Of a stretch of 64,000 bases of DNA, positions 45,679 to 56,879 are shown one piece after another. This DNA comes from Pelobates cultripes. Its lineage: Eukaryota; Chordata; Amphibia; Anura; Pelobatidae. Position numbers and translations under genes: made by a program. Numbering within the stretch: the first letter of the stretch is position 1; each line of letters starts with the position of its first letter. Location of the stretch: contig OW240913.1 in NCBI GenBank assembly GCA_933207985.1, positions 355,618,943-355,682,942 of the forward strand. Reading direction: 5' to 3'. The notes below the pieces were generated by a model, which saw nothing but the letters and a program-made list of their open reading frames with translations, did no database searches and was not told where the DNA came from.

Positions 45679-46698
45679 CATACCTCTCAACAGTCCCTAT
45701 TTAGGAGGCACAGTCCCTATTTTACCCCAAATCCCTCAGTCCCTCTTTTCTCTCCTAATTTCCTTTTTTTCTAGTAATGTGTCTGAGTGTATAGCAGAGC
45801 TCCACAGCAATAATACTCCCAGTAATGTGTCTGAGTGTATAACAGAGCTCCACAGCAATAATACTCCCAGTAATGTGTCTGAGTGTATAACAGAGCTCCA
45901 CAGCAATAATACTCCCAGTAATGTGTCTGAGTGTATAACAGAGTTCCACAGCAGTAATACTCCTAGTAATGTGTCTGAGTGTAAAACAGAGGTCCACAGC
46001 AATAATACTCCCAGTAATGTGTCTGAGTGTAAAACAGAGCTCCACAGCAATATTACTCCCAGTAATGTGTCTGAGTGTATAACAGAGCTCCACAGCAATA
46101 ATACTCCCAGTAATGTGTCTGAGTGTATAACAGAGCTCCACAGCAATAATACTCCCAGTAATGTGTCTGAGTGTATAACAGAGCTCCACAGCAATAATAC
46201 TCCCAGTAATGTGTCTGAGTGTATAACAGAGCTCCACAGCAATAATACTCCCAGTAATGTGTCTGAGTGTATAACAGAGCTCCACAGCAATAATACTCCC
46301 AGTAATGTGTCTGAGTGTATAACAGAGCTCCACAGCAATAATACTCCCAGTAATGTGTCTGAGTGTATAGCAGAGCTCCACAGCAATAATACTCCCAGTG
46401 AGTGTATAACAGAGCTCCACAGCAATAATACTCCCAGTAATGTGTCTGAGTGTATAACAGAGCTCCACAGCAATAATACTCCCAGTAATGCGTCTTTAAA
46501 CTACCTTAAATGTGTTTAGAACCTGATCTGTGTAAATAAGATACATTGTTCTTGTTCTGAATTACAATGTAATTGCATAAATTGTTATCAGTGAGTCATC
46601 TAAAATTTCTTAGAGCAACCACCCCTAGACACCCTCCCACTATCACCTCTAAACTTAAAGTGCCCCCTCTTTGTCCATTTCAGATGTTGGGAGGTGTG
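45679..46698 (+). mobile_element. Small TIR element carrying an expanded minisatellite
   Basis: Left end CATACCTCTCAACAGTCCC and right end ATGTTGGGAGGTGTG give an inverted terminus of about 14 bp (CAYACCTCYCAACA). Total 1020 bp versus 354 bp for the copy at 37906-38259. The excess is almost exactly the extra 48-bp units. Right-hand sequence (AAATGTGTTTAGA, ATAAGATACATTGTTCTTGT, TTTGTCCATTTCAGATG) matches the short copy. I cannot see a convincing target duplication. Confidence 0.8.
45773..46490 (+). repeat. 48-bp minisatellite, 15 copies
   Basis: The unit reads AGTAATGTGTCTGAGTGTAT, then AACAGAGCTCCACAGCAATA, ATACTCCC. Units 4-6 carry private substitutions and unit 13 lacks 9 bp; the other units are almost identical, which points to recent expansion or homogenisation. 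Because 48 is a multiple of 3 and the unit lacks stops in several frames, open frames of about 240 codons occur on both strands. They are not evidence for a gene. Confidence 0.95.
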
Positions 46699-47429
46699 TC
46701 AGAGTGTCACTCTTCCTGATGTTGCCATTATGACCTTTCATCTCTTACTTGTCTGTAGAGTGAGGGGCTGGGGAAATAGAGACATAGTTGCTTCCCCGCC
46801 CCCAAAACATGTGGCTACCTCGTACAATAGCCTGCGTGCCCCAACATTGTTCAAGTCAATAATTAGTGGGGTGAGTTGTCTTGTAGCCTCTTCCTCCAAT
46901 ATAAAGTGCCATGCTGTGTGGTAAGTACGCAGGGAGCCATTTATAGGTAAGTATATATTTTAATACATACACTTACAGGCTGTTTGTATTTACTGACTAT
47001 ACTTGCCATGTGCAGTATCCGTGGACCAATGATTCCTTTTAAAATCAGGGTTCATTCATACAACCAGAAATATCACATATTTGCTTGCAGTGCTGCCTTG
47101 AATCCCAAACTATTTCAATGCATTCACATTTACGTTAAAATAATAATAAACAACATTTTAATATCAAGCTTTTAACTAGCAAGGATAAAAAAAAGTTTTG
47201 TAGGTTTCCATATACATCCTCATAACACTTTTTTGGCACTGGGTAGATATGGCAGTATCGCAGAGGCTTGGTGAACCACAGTTAAAGGGTAAGGGTTAAG
47301 TAAACCAAAAAAACTGTTTAAATAAATCACTGGTTTAGTTAAAGTAACCCTTGCTGGCAAAGAAATAAAACTAAAACGTACTTCACATCCTCCTCCTGTG
47401 AGGTCATTGCCCCTAACTGCAAATGGACT
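46699..47429. other. No recognised gene
   Basis: TTAAAGGGTAAGGGTTAAG at 47282 and TTAAAGTAACCCTTGC at 47339 could be ends of a decayed TTAAAGG element whose right end is TGTTCCTTTGA at about 47799, enclosing the minisatellite below. Support is weak. Confidence 0.35.
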
Positions 47430-47720
47430 GGGGAGGACTAGGGTAGCATGTATGGGGGAGGACTGGGGAGGACTAGGGCAGCATGTAGGGGAAAAACTGG
47501 GGAGGACTAGGGCAGCATGTATGGGGGAGGACTAGGGAGGACTAGGGCAGCATGTAGGGGGGAGCACTGGGGGGGACTAGGGCAGCATGTATGGGGGAGG
47601 ACTGGGGCAGCATGGAGGGGGAGGACTGGGAAGGACTAGGGCAGCATGTAGTGTGGAGGACTGGGGAGGACTAGGGCAGCATGTAGGGGGGAGGACTGGG
47701 AAGGACTAGGGCAGCATGTG
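47430..47720 (+). repeat. G-rich minisatellite, about 33-bp unit, 9 copies
   Basis: Unit GGGGAGGACTGGGGAGGACT, then AGGGCAGCATGTATG. Strong strand asymmetry, with G-runs of 4-7, makes G-quadruplex formation plausible on the plus strand. Confidence 0.9.
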
Positions 47721-48004
47721 TTAACAATAATTGTCTGATCATGCTAAGCTCCAAAAGACATGAAATATGCACAGAATTGACATTAGCCGGGTTGGAGTGT
47801 TCCTTTGACGGCTCCTTCTATAGTGTTGTAAACTTGTCCCAACACTGAGGTCATTATGGTTGGTTTATTCGTTTTTGTTTTCTTTTAAATGACTAATATC
47901 CATTAATAAATCAATTTGTTCTACAACACTTTGTGCTCTGTAATCTGTCTTTATCTTCCTCTCTGTAAAATACCGGTAATCCATTTTATAAATACAGTTA
48001 TTCC

Positions 48005-48195
48005 AACCCGCAATTACTATAATTATTATTATTATATTGATAAAATGCCAACTAATTCTGCATCGCTGTACAATAGGTGGACTAACAATCAAGTACTTGC
48101 AACAAGACAAAATGGATGTAAAGGAACCGAATTGTCTGAGGGCCCTATGCAAACAAGTTTACAATCTGCGGGGAGTGGGGTAAAATGACACAATG
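48005..48195 (-). mobile_element. L2-like LINE/SINE 3' end
   Basis: On the minus strand it ends GTACAGCGATGCAGAATTAG, TTGGCATTTTATCAATATAA and (TAA)n. Upstream (plus 48080-48180) GGACTAACAATCAAGTACTT, GAGGGCCCTATGCAAACAAG and TTTACAATCTGCGGGGAGTG are the matching 3' UTR block. Confidence 0.65.
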
Positions 48196-49039
48196 AGGTG
48201 ACGGGCATCATTATAGCAGATAGCATAATGTCTAGATTAACCTCAGAGATCTGGGTCTCTCTGTAAAGATTTCAGGTAGACAGGTTTGGCTACAATGTCT
48301 ATCCCTTACCTAGAGTACCATTACATAAACAAAGTTAATGAAATGTGGCGTGATCTTAACAGAATACCAGATCAATTTATGGTATCTGTAAATGAGAGCA
48401 GATATTTTGAAATCACATCTATAAATGATGTACAATTTAGTGATATTTTGATCACCTTCAGACTGTTCATTTATACAATTAGTCAGAGCAAACACTGAGT
48501 GTATCTGTGGGTATGCACACATCATAAGCATGTGACAACGTAACTACCTAATATTATTAGTGCAATTTAACGGGATGCTTCTTATACCATAGCAACATAA
48601 ACATAAATGAGAGGCCAGGTATTTAGCTCTATTTAAGCAAAAATATGAATTTTGGCTACTGGTAAGCTATTCACATTTGTTAAATTGGACAGCTGTTTCA
48701 TTCATGGCTTGTCATAGATGAAACTGTTACTGGCTGAAAACATGTGGAGAATCATCAGATCTCACACTGAGCGGAATGGTAAAGTGCCACGATTATCAGA
48801 AAGCGTTTAAGCTGGCACCTGCTCGGTGCTAACTGTAGCAGCTGCAAATCCTGATAACTTGCAGCAAACACAGGAACTCTAACGGAACTTCATCTCTTTT
48901 CATTTGTTTGTAAATATTTTTTTTGCATGTGATCAAACCCTGTCTACCTGATCGACATGTCACACGAGATAACAATGTCAATGCCATTGCTGCAGAGCGA
49001 TTTCATTGTTACGTTGAGCTTGTGAAATAGTAACGATTA
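48196..49039. other. No recognised feature
   Basis: Unassigned. Contains a short direct pair of ATGAAACTGTT-type motifs only. Confidence 0.4.
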
Positions 49040-49105
49040 AATGTTACACATTGTACAGCGCTGCGGAATTTGTTGGCACTTTATAAATAATAATAATAAT
49101 AAATG
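49040..49105 (+). mobile_element. L2-like LINE/SINE 3' tail
   Basis: TTGTACAGCGCTGCGGAATT, TGTTGGCACTTTATAAATAA and (TAA)n. It is the cleanest copy of this tail in the window. Confidence 0.75.
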
Positions 49106-49859
49106 TGCACTCCCATAATGCCAAGTGCAGCATTCCATTATACCTTGTTGGTTCCTGTCAACATACTCTCCGTTATAAGCACAAAATTTGAGCATGGCAC
49201 CTAATCACTCTGCAAAACGTAAGAAAAAAAAATCCCTACAGCCGCTGTCTCTATCGTTTAGATCTCTTACATGACAGGCAGTTTTAGCGTTGCATGCTAC
49301 TGAATCTGTGTGCCTGACTACTTGCCACAAACTCATTAAGCTGATGGATTTTTCTTTTTTTTTTCATTGAAACAAACTAATTGTATTTTCTCCATTATCA
49401 CCCGGCTCCTGTTGTGTGTGTAGATCTGTGCAAGTCTTATTTTTGGGTTGGGTGATTTCTTTCTATAGATCCCTTGCATTTCTGTCAAAGCCTCTTTATT
49501 GCTTTTTTATTTCCTGGCTGAAATATCCTGTGTGGGACTAATCCTATTGTGTATACTCTTAGCCACTTTCTTTCTTGTTTATACTTTGTTGCTCTCTTTC
49601 TCTACTTAAATCCCATTTGATGGAAAGCTGGTGTTATATCGTCACTAGAAATTGACCTCTCATTTCTTTTTTTTTTACAATTATTTTACAGCTTTTTCCC
49701 TTCTTCATACCTCCTTGGAAATCAGGTTGATTTGGTGTGAAAATATATGAATTACACCATTTCTTCCATTTTTAAAGCTGTTTTTATTTACACTCTGTTA
49801 ATCCTATTACTAACATATTTTTTATCTTGAGTACCAGTTTAGTTTGCAGGATAGGCAGA
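49106..49859. other. No recognised feature
   Basis: T-rich, apparently unique DNA. No exon or repeat assigned. Confidence 0.45.
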
Positions 49860-50247
49860 TTAAAGGGACATTATGGTCACCACAACCACTACAGCTTAAT
49901 GTATTGGTTCCGGTATCCATACCCCCTGGAAGCTGAGCTCTGCAAACACTACCTTTTCAGAGAGGCCACTAGAGGTGCTTTCTAGTCCAGTTCTGCGCAG
50001 TGTGCAGCCCTTGTGTTCAGCCTCTCCACGCTCTGCATGGAGGCGTTAAACATTCCCCATGGAGATGCCCATTGGCACAGCTCAGCGTTTTGCCGCTCAT
50101 GCACAATAGCCTCCCAATAATCTCAGCCATGGAGGTGGAACAAGCCACAGTTAGGTTGGCGTGGAATGGGTGAAAAGCTGAGTAAAGTCAGAGGGGGGCA
50201 GATCACCTATTCATGTTTGTATTCCTGACACTATAGTGTTCCTTTAA
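49860..50247 (+). mobile_element. T2-like TTAA element, family A, both ends present
   Basis: TTAAAGGGACATTATGGTCA at the left, CACTATAGTGTTCCTTTAA at the right, TTAA at both ends. 388 bp. Internal CAGCTTAATGTATTGGTTCC, GAGAGGCCACTAGAGGTGC and CCCCATGGAGATGCCC match 22085-22590. Non-coding. Confidence 0.8.
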
Positions 50248-50821
50248 TAAAGAAATGCCTCTGGAGAACTATATCCCAAGATATTTAATAAAGATAAAAC
50301 GTTATTACGAAGCTATTGAAGAGAATTACTGGAATATACCTGAGCCGTTTAAATGTTTTCCTGCAGCAGAATTTGTTCTTATTTTACTGCTTAGGAAAGC
50401 AAATATTAAATGATCCAGATAACATCATTTACAAATAAACTGAGTTTCTTCTGGAATGTACACGCGAATGAAACTATCACTTTTAGGTGGAGGCTTTTTT
50501 GGTTCAAGGCAAATGCTTCTTTTGCACGTTTGATTCTGACCTGTCGGCTCAAGTAGGGGCATATTCTGAGCGTTAGCATTCCTTGATAGTCTGAAAAATA
50601 CAGAGATCAGGAAACTGGATTAAAGAGGGGGATTATGGAGCTGAATCTCTGTCTTTGGCGAGGCATGGGATCTATTTTTGCAAAGGTGTATTGTGGTAAC
50701 CCAACAGTTTTGCAAAACTGATTTCATAAAACTTGACTTCTTTCAAAATCTCTGTCAAGTTGTAGATTTATGGAATCCACATAAGTAAGAACTTGTACAG
50801 GAGCCTCGAAGGCCAATATAT
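50248..50821. other. No recognised feature
   Basis: Unassigned AT-rich sequence. Confidence 0.45.
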
Positions 50822-51015
50822 AAAAGGAACAAGAATATATTTATTGATTTATAAAATATTTTACCAGGATGGATACATTGAGATTTCTCTCGTTTTTCAA
50901 GTATGTCCTGGGTCCACAAAACATTGCATTGATACAATAGGGTACAATAAAATACAAAAACAATATTAATACACAATATATACAAAATGAAACATAGTAC
51001 AGGTAGGAAATATAT

Positions 51016-52174
51016 TGTTAAGACACCCCTGGTGTCTTTAAGGGAAACCGCCATTTAGTTAACCTTCGCCTTTCGCAATATCAATAACTCCGTTCACATA
51101 GACTGTAGTATACGAACCACCATCATGGGAAGCGGTAATCTCCTGACCGGGATCCGTGAAAGGCTCCAAACTCCCGAACGGAAATCCACGAAATGCTGCT
51201 AGCCGCCGAACAACGATATCCACCAAGCGGCTTTCGGTTCCAATAATCAGTCTCTAGGCGCAAATAATAAATCCTCCCAATAACGAGACAGAAGCTCCGC
51301 ATTGAGGGTCAAACAGGATCTGGCTTTACTGTGGGCTACCTGCCAGTATTTATGCAGGTCTCCCACTTAGTGGACACTCCCCTAGGGGACCAAATGGGAG
51401 ACTGTAATGACAGATAGACATGGGGACATTTCAGACATACAGATGTAACCTTTTCCCACAATGCAATATGGTTTCCTCCCCTCTGCCCTGGAGATAATTG
51501 AGAAGTAATTAAATTATCTCCAGGACAAAGACAAATCGCCATCTTAAATAAAATGCCAGAAAATACATAAAAATACATAACTTTATAATAACCGAACATT
51601 TCACATTCGCATCACATATCCCCAGATAGCCTGGATCTGAGGGCATATTATTGGCGAATAGCGCTCAGATCCCATACGCATAGTTCAATCGTCATGGAGT
51701 CAAAGTTCTTACAGTCTTTCGGTATGCGATTGACTCCATGGGAAAGCTATCTGGGTTAAGTCCTTTCGTGTGTTGTAAAACTCCCGAACGGCCGGTGTTC
51801 GTACGCTTTCGTCGAGGCAGCCAGGCGACCCGTTGTTTCAGTGGTGTTCGGCAGAAAAAGTGTCAGTTTTTAGTTCCATGAAATCAGTGCCGAACACCGC
51901 TGGGCAAAATGGCCGCTGCCTCGTGGTCGACATACGAACGACGACCACCCTGAATTCGGTTTAATTGAGAAGTGTCTGCGGTTAACCACAACGTTCTAAT
52001 TGGGATCAAGAGTTAACCAGCAGCACACTTCTATCCTGGGTGGCCATCAGTTCGGTAGATTTGTTCGGTGAAAACAGTCATTCGTATGGCTGGGCTATAG
52101 AAACAGCCATTTACACAAAAGGGGGCAGAAATAGATGAATCCACCACAATAGACAGACAGATGCTTCTGTCACA
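51016..52174 (-). mobile_element. Solo LTR with 5-bp target duplication TATAT
   Basis: 1159 bp bounded by TGTTAAGACACC on the left and GCTTCTGTCACA on the right (TG...CA on either strand), flanked on both sides by TATAT (51011-51015 and 52175-52179). It lies inside a LINE 3' UTR. Removing it and one TATAT restores a sequence matching the paralog at 10.78 kb. Minus orientation is suggested by a TATA-like TGCATAAATACT near 51340 with about 320 bp downstream to the end, but is not proven. There is no gag, pol or env, so it is left by LTR-LTR recombination. Gypsy or endogenous-retrovirus origin cannot be told from the LTR alone. Confidence 0.85.
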
Positions 52175-52181
52175 TATATAA

Positions 52182-53035
52182 TCAAGCATGACAGGTGCAT
52201 TCTATTTTGAGATATGTAGAGAGGGATCTCTTAAAGGATTTTAGGCCTGGGGAATATTTGAAAGTGTGCGGGAGGTCGTTCCATAATTGCGGTGCTCTGT
52301 CGGAGAAGGAGGATCGGGCTGCTTTCTTTTTGTGTTGAGGTATACTAAATAAAGTGCTGGTACTGGATCGGAGGTTATAGGAGGCCGGAACAGCCGAGGA
52401 GAGAATTCTGCTCAGATAGGGTGGGAGCTTCCCAGAAAATCTCTTAAACACTAGGCTGGAAAGATGAAGAGTGCGTCTGGATTCCAGCGACAGCCAGTTT
52501 AGTTCTTTTAGCATGTCACAATGGTGTCATGTAATTACATTGTAGCACAAATCGGCAGAACGAGTTAAACAATGTGTTGAGTTTATTAATGTGGGATTGC
52601 GGTGCAGGTGCATATACTACATCCCCATAATCCATGATTGGCATTAGCATCTGCTGTACAATCTTTTCCTTTACTGTAGGGCTTAGGCAGGATTTGTTTC
52701 TATACAGGGCACCTAGTTTTGGATAAAGTTTAGATGCAAGTTTTTCTATGTGGAGGCCAAAAGATAGATTGGGGTCTAACAACATACCCAAATATTTGAA
52801 AGAATGGACTGTGGTCAGTGTGCTCTTTGATTTTGTTTTGATGGATAGATGGTAATTGTGTAATTTGTGTAATTTAGGTACTGTTCCAAAGATCATTGTG
52901 AGTTCTGTCAGTGTTCAGGAAGAGTTTGTTTTTTGTGATCCACTTTTCTAGCTCTGTAAACTGGTCTTGGAGCACAGCCTCAAGCTGCGGTAGATTGGAT
53001 TTGCTTGCATAGATTAGTGAACCAGGGCAATTTAA
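52182..53035 (-). pseudogene. LINE reverse transcriptase, palm end to C-terminus, frameshifted
   Basis: It starts with IYASKSNLPQLEAVLQDQF, the residues immediately after where the YADD motif would be, and continues with LEKWITKNKLFLNTD. A frameshift near 52895 leads to MIFGTVPKLHKLHNYHL, then FKYLGMLLDPNLSFGLHIEK and MPIMDYGDVVYAPAP, and a second shift near 52515 leads to ELNWLSLESRRTLHLSSLVF and APQLWNDLPHTF...LKSFKRSLSTYLK. This order is that of CR1/L2-group RTs (K-Y-L-G, D-Y-G-D-x-x-Y, W-N-x-L-P). The catalytic Asp pair is not present in the relic. Confidence 0.85.
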
Positions 53036-54904
53036 ATGGCAGGTTAGACAATTGTTCTATGTTTTTGTTTTTCTATTTGTTTTTTTTTTTAAAGTTTATT
53101 TTACATATGTACTTAATATACAAAATCTGTCCACCTCCTCAGTCTCTCATTCCCTCCATTTTTTCAGCATTTTAAATTTTTTTTATTTATTAAGCTTTTA
53201 ATGAAATGTAAAATTCAAGACTTGTACACTAATTTTACATAGAAGCACCAATTAACATATCAATTGTAACTAAACAAATCAAAAATTGTGGTCTGAAAGT
53301 TTAAATGTGAAAGTCAAATAAATTATATATAAATAATAAATTAGATTATGTTTAAAGAATTTAAGTCAGGTTCATCAACAGTAAAAACAGTGTATTTTGT
53401 ACTACTATCTCATTTCAGTTTTATTATTTTATTTATTGATGTTTAAATAAAGTGTATTTTGTATCCTTACCGTTGGTTCCTGATCTCTTAAAACATAAGC
53501 GTAATATCACTTGAGACCTGGGGACAGCAGCAATTCACTTTACATCAATTTGAGATTATTACAATACCTGCAGAGTTCAGAGCCGACCTTAAGGGCTCAA
53601 ACATTTGTGAGTGTTCCAAGTTATCTGCATAACAATTTGTGTTTATACAGTTTTACACTATGTTGGTATTTTATGTTTTATATGTGTAGGTCCTATCCAG
53701 CCATAACATTGTGAAGCACTTTACTTTTTTGTGCGCTATCACCTTACTTTCTCCTTTGCTCTTAAACAGCAATGTTTTACATTGCATAGTGGATCACAGC
53801 AGCACACAGACCACTTAATCTTAAAGAAGTGTTCTGGGTTTAGTTAATAATTAGTAGTGTTTAGAATATATACAATTTACAAAATTATATTTTCACTGCA
53901 CAGATAGTGCAGCCAATCAGGGAGCACTACCAGCATGCAACATTTCTGCACACTATATAATCCCATCCTTGTGACACAATCTTTGTGGAGAGTTTAGGAG
54001 CAGAGAGTGAGCAGAGAGTGAACATAGTGTGAGAGCAGAGAGAAAGCTATTTGTTTGTGAACAAGCAAGTGAGAGTGTGTGAGAGAGAGAGCAAAGTGAG
54101 ATGGCTGGTACACAATATTAATCACTGCCGTAAAGTCACAGTGCAGCAGAGAGACACCATGGCAATCAGACTACCTGGCTTGCACAGCCACATACTCTAT
54201 CACCTCCCCCCCTTCAAAAAAAAGAAACAAGATGCAGAAGAAAAAGGCAAAACTCTCTCTCTCTTTTCTCTCTCTTTCTCTCTCTCTCCCTCCCTGGAAC
54301 ACACACTCAAAAGCAATGTGGCTCCCCAAGCTTGCAACAAGTAAAGTACAATACATGTAATATAATTTATCTCTCTCAGTCTCTTTTTCTATCACAACTA
54401 GTTTGGTCACATGAATGCAAGCCAACACCCTGACAGCCTGATTTATATACTATCCCACCTCAATGACTCTGTGTGCCTTCATTGGTCAAGTGTCAGTGAC
54501 AAAATCACCATTAATTGGCTGTCCTCTAACAAAATTTGCTCATTTCATAGGGAATAGTGAAACCAGATTGGGCAAGCAAGCATTACATTGCACAGAAGGA
54601 ATTAGCTTATTGGTCAAGGTTCCTGTCATCATTCCCGTAATTTTCCCTCCCTCTCTCTTGTTTTGCCACTTTTCAGAAATCCAAATCATATTGGAGCTTC
54701 GGCGCTTCGGAGCTTCGTCACTTCCAAACTACCAAACTTTGTCGCTTCGGCGCTTTGGAACCTCGGCACTTTGGACTTTCGTAAGCACGTGAATGTCCGA
54801 ATGGCATGAAATTTTTTACGAATGTACATTCGGAATGAAAGGAATTACACATGTCTATTGTAAGTAGATATACTCCCAATGAAAACATGCATGCATTTAA
54901 TTAT
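53036..54904. other. No recognised gene; T-rich and purine/pyrimidine-rich tracts
   Basis: A T-rich segment at 53060-53220 resembles retroposon A-tail remnants on the minus strand. A (CT)n tract lies at 54257-54292. TTAAAGAAGTGTTCTGGG at 53821 could be a left TTAA end. Around 54695-54790 CTTCGGCGCTTCGGAGCTTC-type motifs recur. The frame at 54463-54792 has no domain. Confidence 0.4.
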
Positions 54905-55312
54905 GTGTGATTTCAATGGGGGTATATCAAAAACCACCTTGCAAAAGCTGTAGATTTCTTGTCTGCAGCCTTTGCAAATCATCTCCCCTTCTAACCCCAC
55001 CCAGACTTTCTGTGGCTGTCCCATTACAGACTTCACAATGCAGCTCAATGAGAAGTCTTTGCAAGGCAGGTGCTCTGGGCAATTGCTGCCTCTTGAGTTT
55101 AGTTCCACTGAGCTAACCAAACCAGGAAGTAACAGGACAGGTTGTATGACTGACAGCAAGGGGGTGTTACAAGGTTAATTCATAGAAGTGCAAATTTCTA
55201 TTGACATTTGCATATTTTATGAAATGTCAAAAAGGACACACTCTTCACACTCTTCACACATAAAACACTTTAGCAAGTTAAGATTATTTAGTGGTCTGGA
55301 TTGTCCCTTTAA
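54905..55312 (+). mobile_element. Probable T2-like element, right end
   Basis: Ends GGTCTGGATTGTCCCTTTAA (TTAA at 55309-55312), the inverted form of the common TTAAAGGGACAATCC terminus. The left boundary is uncertain: a decayed TTAAAG at 53821 would make it about 1.5 kb. Confidence 0.45.
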
Positions 55313-56569
55313 CACTCAACCTGCTTCCCATGGGAATATTGAATAGATGGATCATTGCACTGGGCTATTACCATTTTTGGATACACATATCTTTCCTATA
55401 TTGTTTACATTTCCACTGACTTTAATACTGCTGGTATTTGTAACATTGTAGTGATGACACTTGACTCTGTTTACCACTTGGTCACATGTCAGAATTTGAA
55501 TGAGTTATTTGCTTCACATATATAACTTTTCTGATAATTTCTTGCAATGATACTATATGGCTGTGCATCGTGAGAACCATAGTTCTCAACGGTTTGAGTT
55601 TAAAAGTTTAGCTTTCACGGCTCTAGAGAGCTTGCATTCAATTTCCTTTTTCTCTTAACGATGAGTGTACTGTACTAATATATACTCTTGGGGGATGGCC
55701 TCTTAAGCAATGGAGGCAGTCATGACACTTGAACAGCATTAAGGAGTCACTATCAATGACTTGGGGGCATATTTTAGAATAAAACTGGGAAAGTAAATGG
55801 TTTATTGCTTAAGCATGTCATCTCATTCCAATTTATATATCATCTAAAGGTTAAAGATATGAAGGTTCTGAAGGGCATATATTCTCTTTAATAAGGTAAA
55901 TAGACTATGGACATCGTCACACTTCACTTTTAAGCTCAGTAGGTTCTTAATCTGTATCTGATTAATATAACTGTCCTTCCCATGTTTCCTGCCCTTTGTG
56001 TTTACTGCCCCATAGAGAATGAAAGGGTATTTCCTAGGGTGGTTATGAATGCAGAGATACATCTGGTTAAATTTAGTTTTTTTCCTAATCTCTCAGTGGT
56101 TTTCTGTCGTGTCTGAGAATGATGACTGTGAAATGTACACTATCTCCACGTGTAAATGAAACTCGTCTTTTCACCTTCAATGAATTATGTCACTTCTATT
56201 GGAATGATCAGGATTTTGTGAGTCTAAATATGTCAAAAGAAATGTGTCGGTTCCATAGAAATGTTAGAGATTATAACTATGTTCTATTTCTTAAAGGGAA
56301 AGCTTTCAAGGACTTGCCCCAGCACCCAACACCACTAATTTGAAGGACTTAGCCTGGCACGCAACACCACTTATTTCAAGGACTTACTCTGGCAAACAAG
56401 AACACAACTTACCACCCATGACTTTTTCACATACATACAGATCAAAAGCTTTTTAGAAGACCCAGAGACCAGAAGTGATTATCAGCCAATCCAATACTTT
56501 CCCATAGGCAAACTCATTTGTATTTCTGACCCTATATCCTTTTTTTTTTTTTTACTTTTTTACTAGTAA
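55313..56569. other. No recognised gene
   Basis: Short open frames (55844-56062 minus, 56119-56343 plus) are not linked to any family. GGACTTGCCCCAGCACCCAA (56311) and GGACTTAGCCTGGCACGCAA (56345) form an imperfect tandem of about 34 bp. Confidence 0.45.
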
Positions 56570-56730
56570 AAGAAAGACATTATTAATAGTAGTATTTATA
56601 AAGTGCCAATACATTTCACAACCCATTACAATTATACATTGGGGATATAAAACTACAAGTTTTAACAAACAAAATAGTGGTTGACAACAAGAGTTCAAGA
56701 GGGTCCTGCTCAAATGTGCTCATGGTCTAA
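56570..56730 (-). mobile_element. L2-like LINE/SINE 3' end, decayed
   Basis: Plus-strand ATTATTAATAGTAGTATTTA, TAAAGTGCCAATACATTTCA, AATTATACATTGGGG and AGGGTCCTGCTCAAATGTGC, CATGGTCTAAGAT parallel the block at 48005-48195 in the same inverted orientation. Confidence 0.55.
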
Positions 56731-56879
56731 GATAAAAAAAAAAAACCATGAAACAGCGTTTTTAAATGCATTACATTTTAAAATTTTACATTACAATTTA
56801 TATAGAGTAGGCCCTTTATATAGATTAAGGAACAATATAGCGTTAGGGATACAAACCTGTATCCTCTCCCCGATCTCCT

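Larger units (their letters stand above)
50822..53035 (-). mobile_element. CR1/L2-group LINE, 3' half, split by a solo LTR
   Basis: On the minus strand: RT thumb and C-terminal coding relic (53035-52182), 3' UTR (52181-52175 and 51015-50822) ending in CAGGACATACTTGAAAAACG, AGAGAAATCTCAATGTATCC and AAAATATTTTATAAATC. The 3' UTR is interrupted at 51016-52174. The same 3' UTR without interruption is at 10745-10965. It is 5'-truncated near 53035. Confidence 0.82.

Noticed and set aside
45736..46519. Open frames of about 240 codons on both strands
   Set aside because: They are produced by a 48-bp tandem unit (a multiple of 3) without stops in several frames. Overlapping both-strand frames of equal quality argue against coding.
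54463..54792. 109-codon plus-strand frame
   Set aside because: No domain, includes CTTCGG-type repeated motifs, and has no splice or promoter context.
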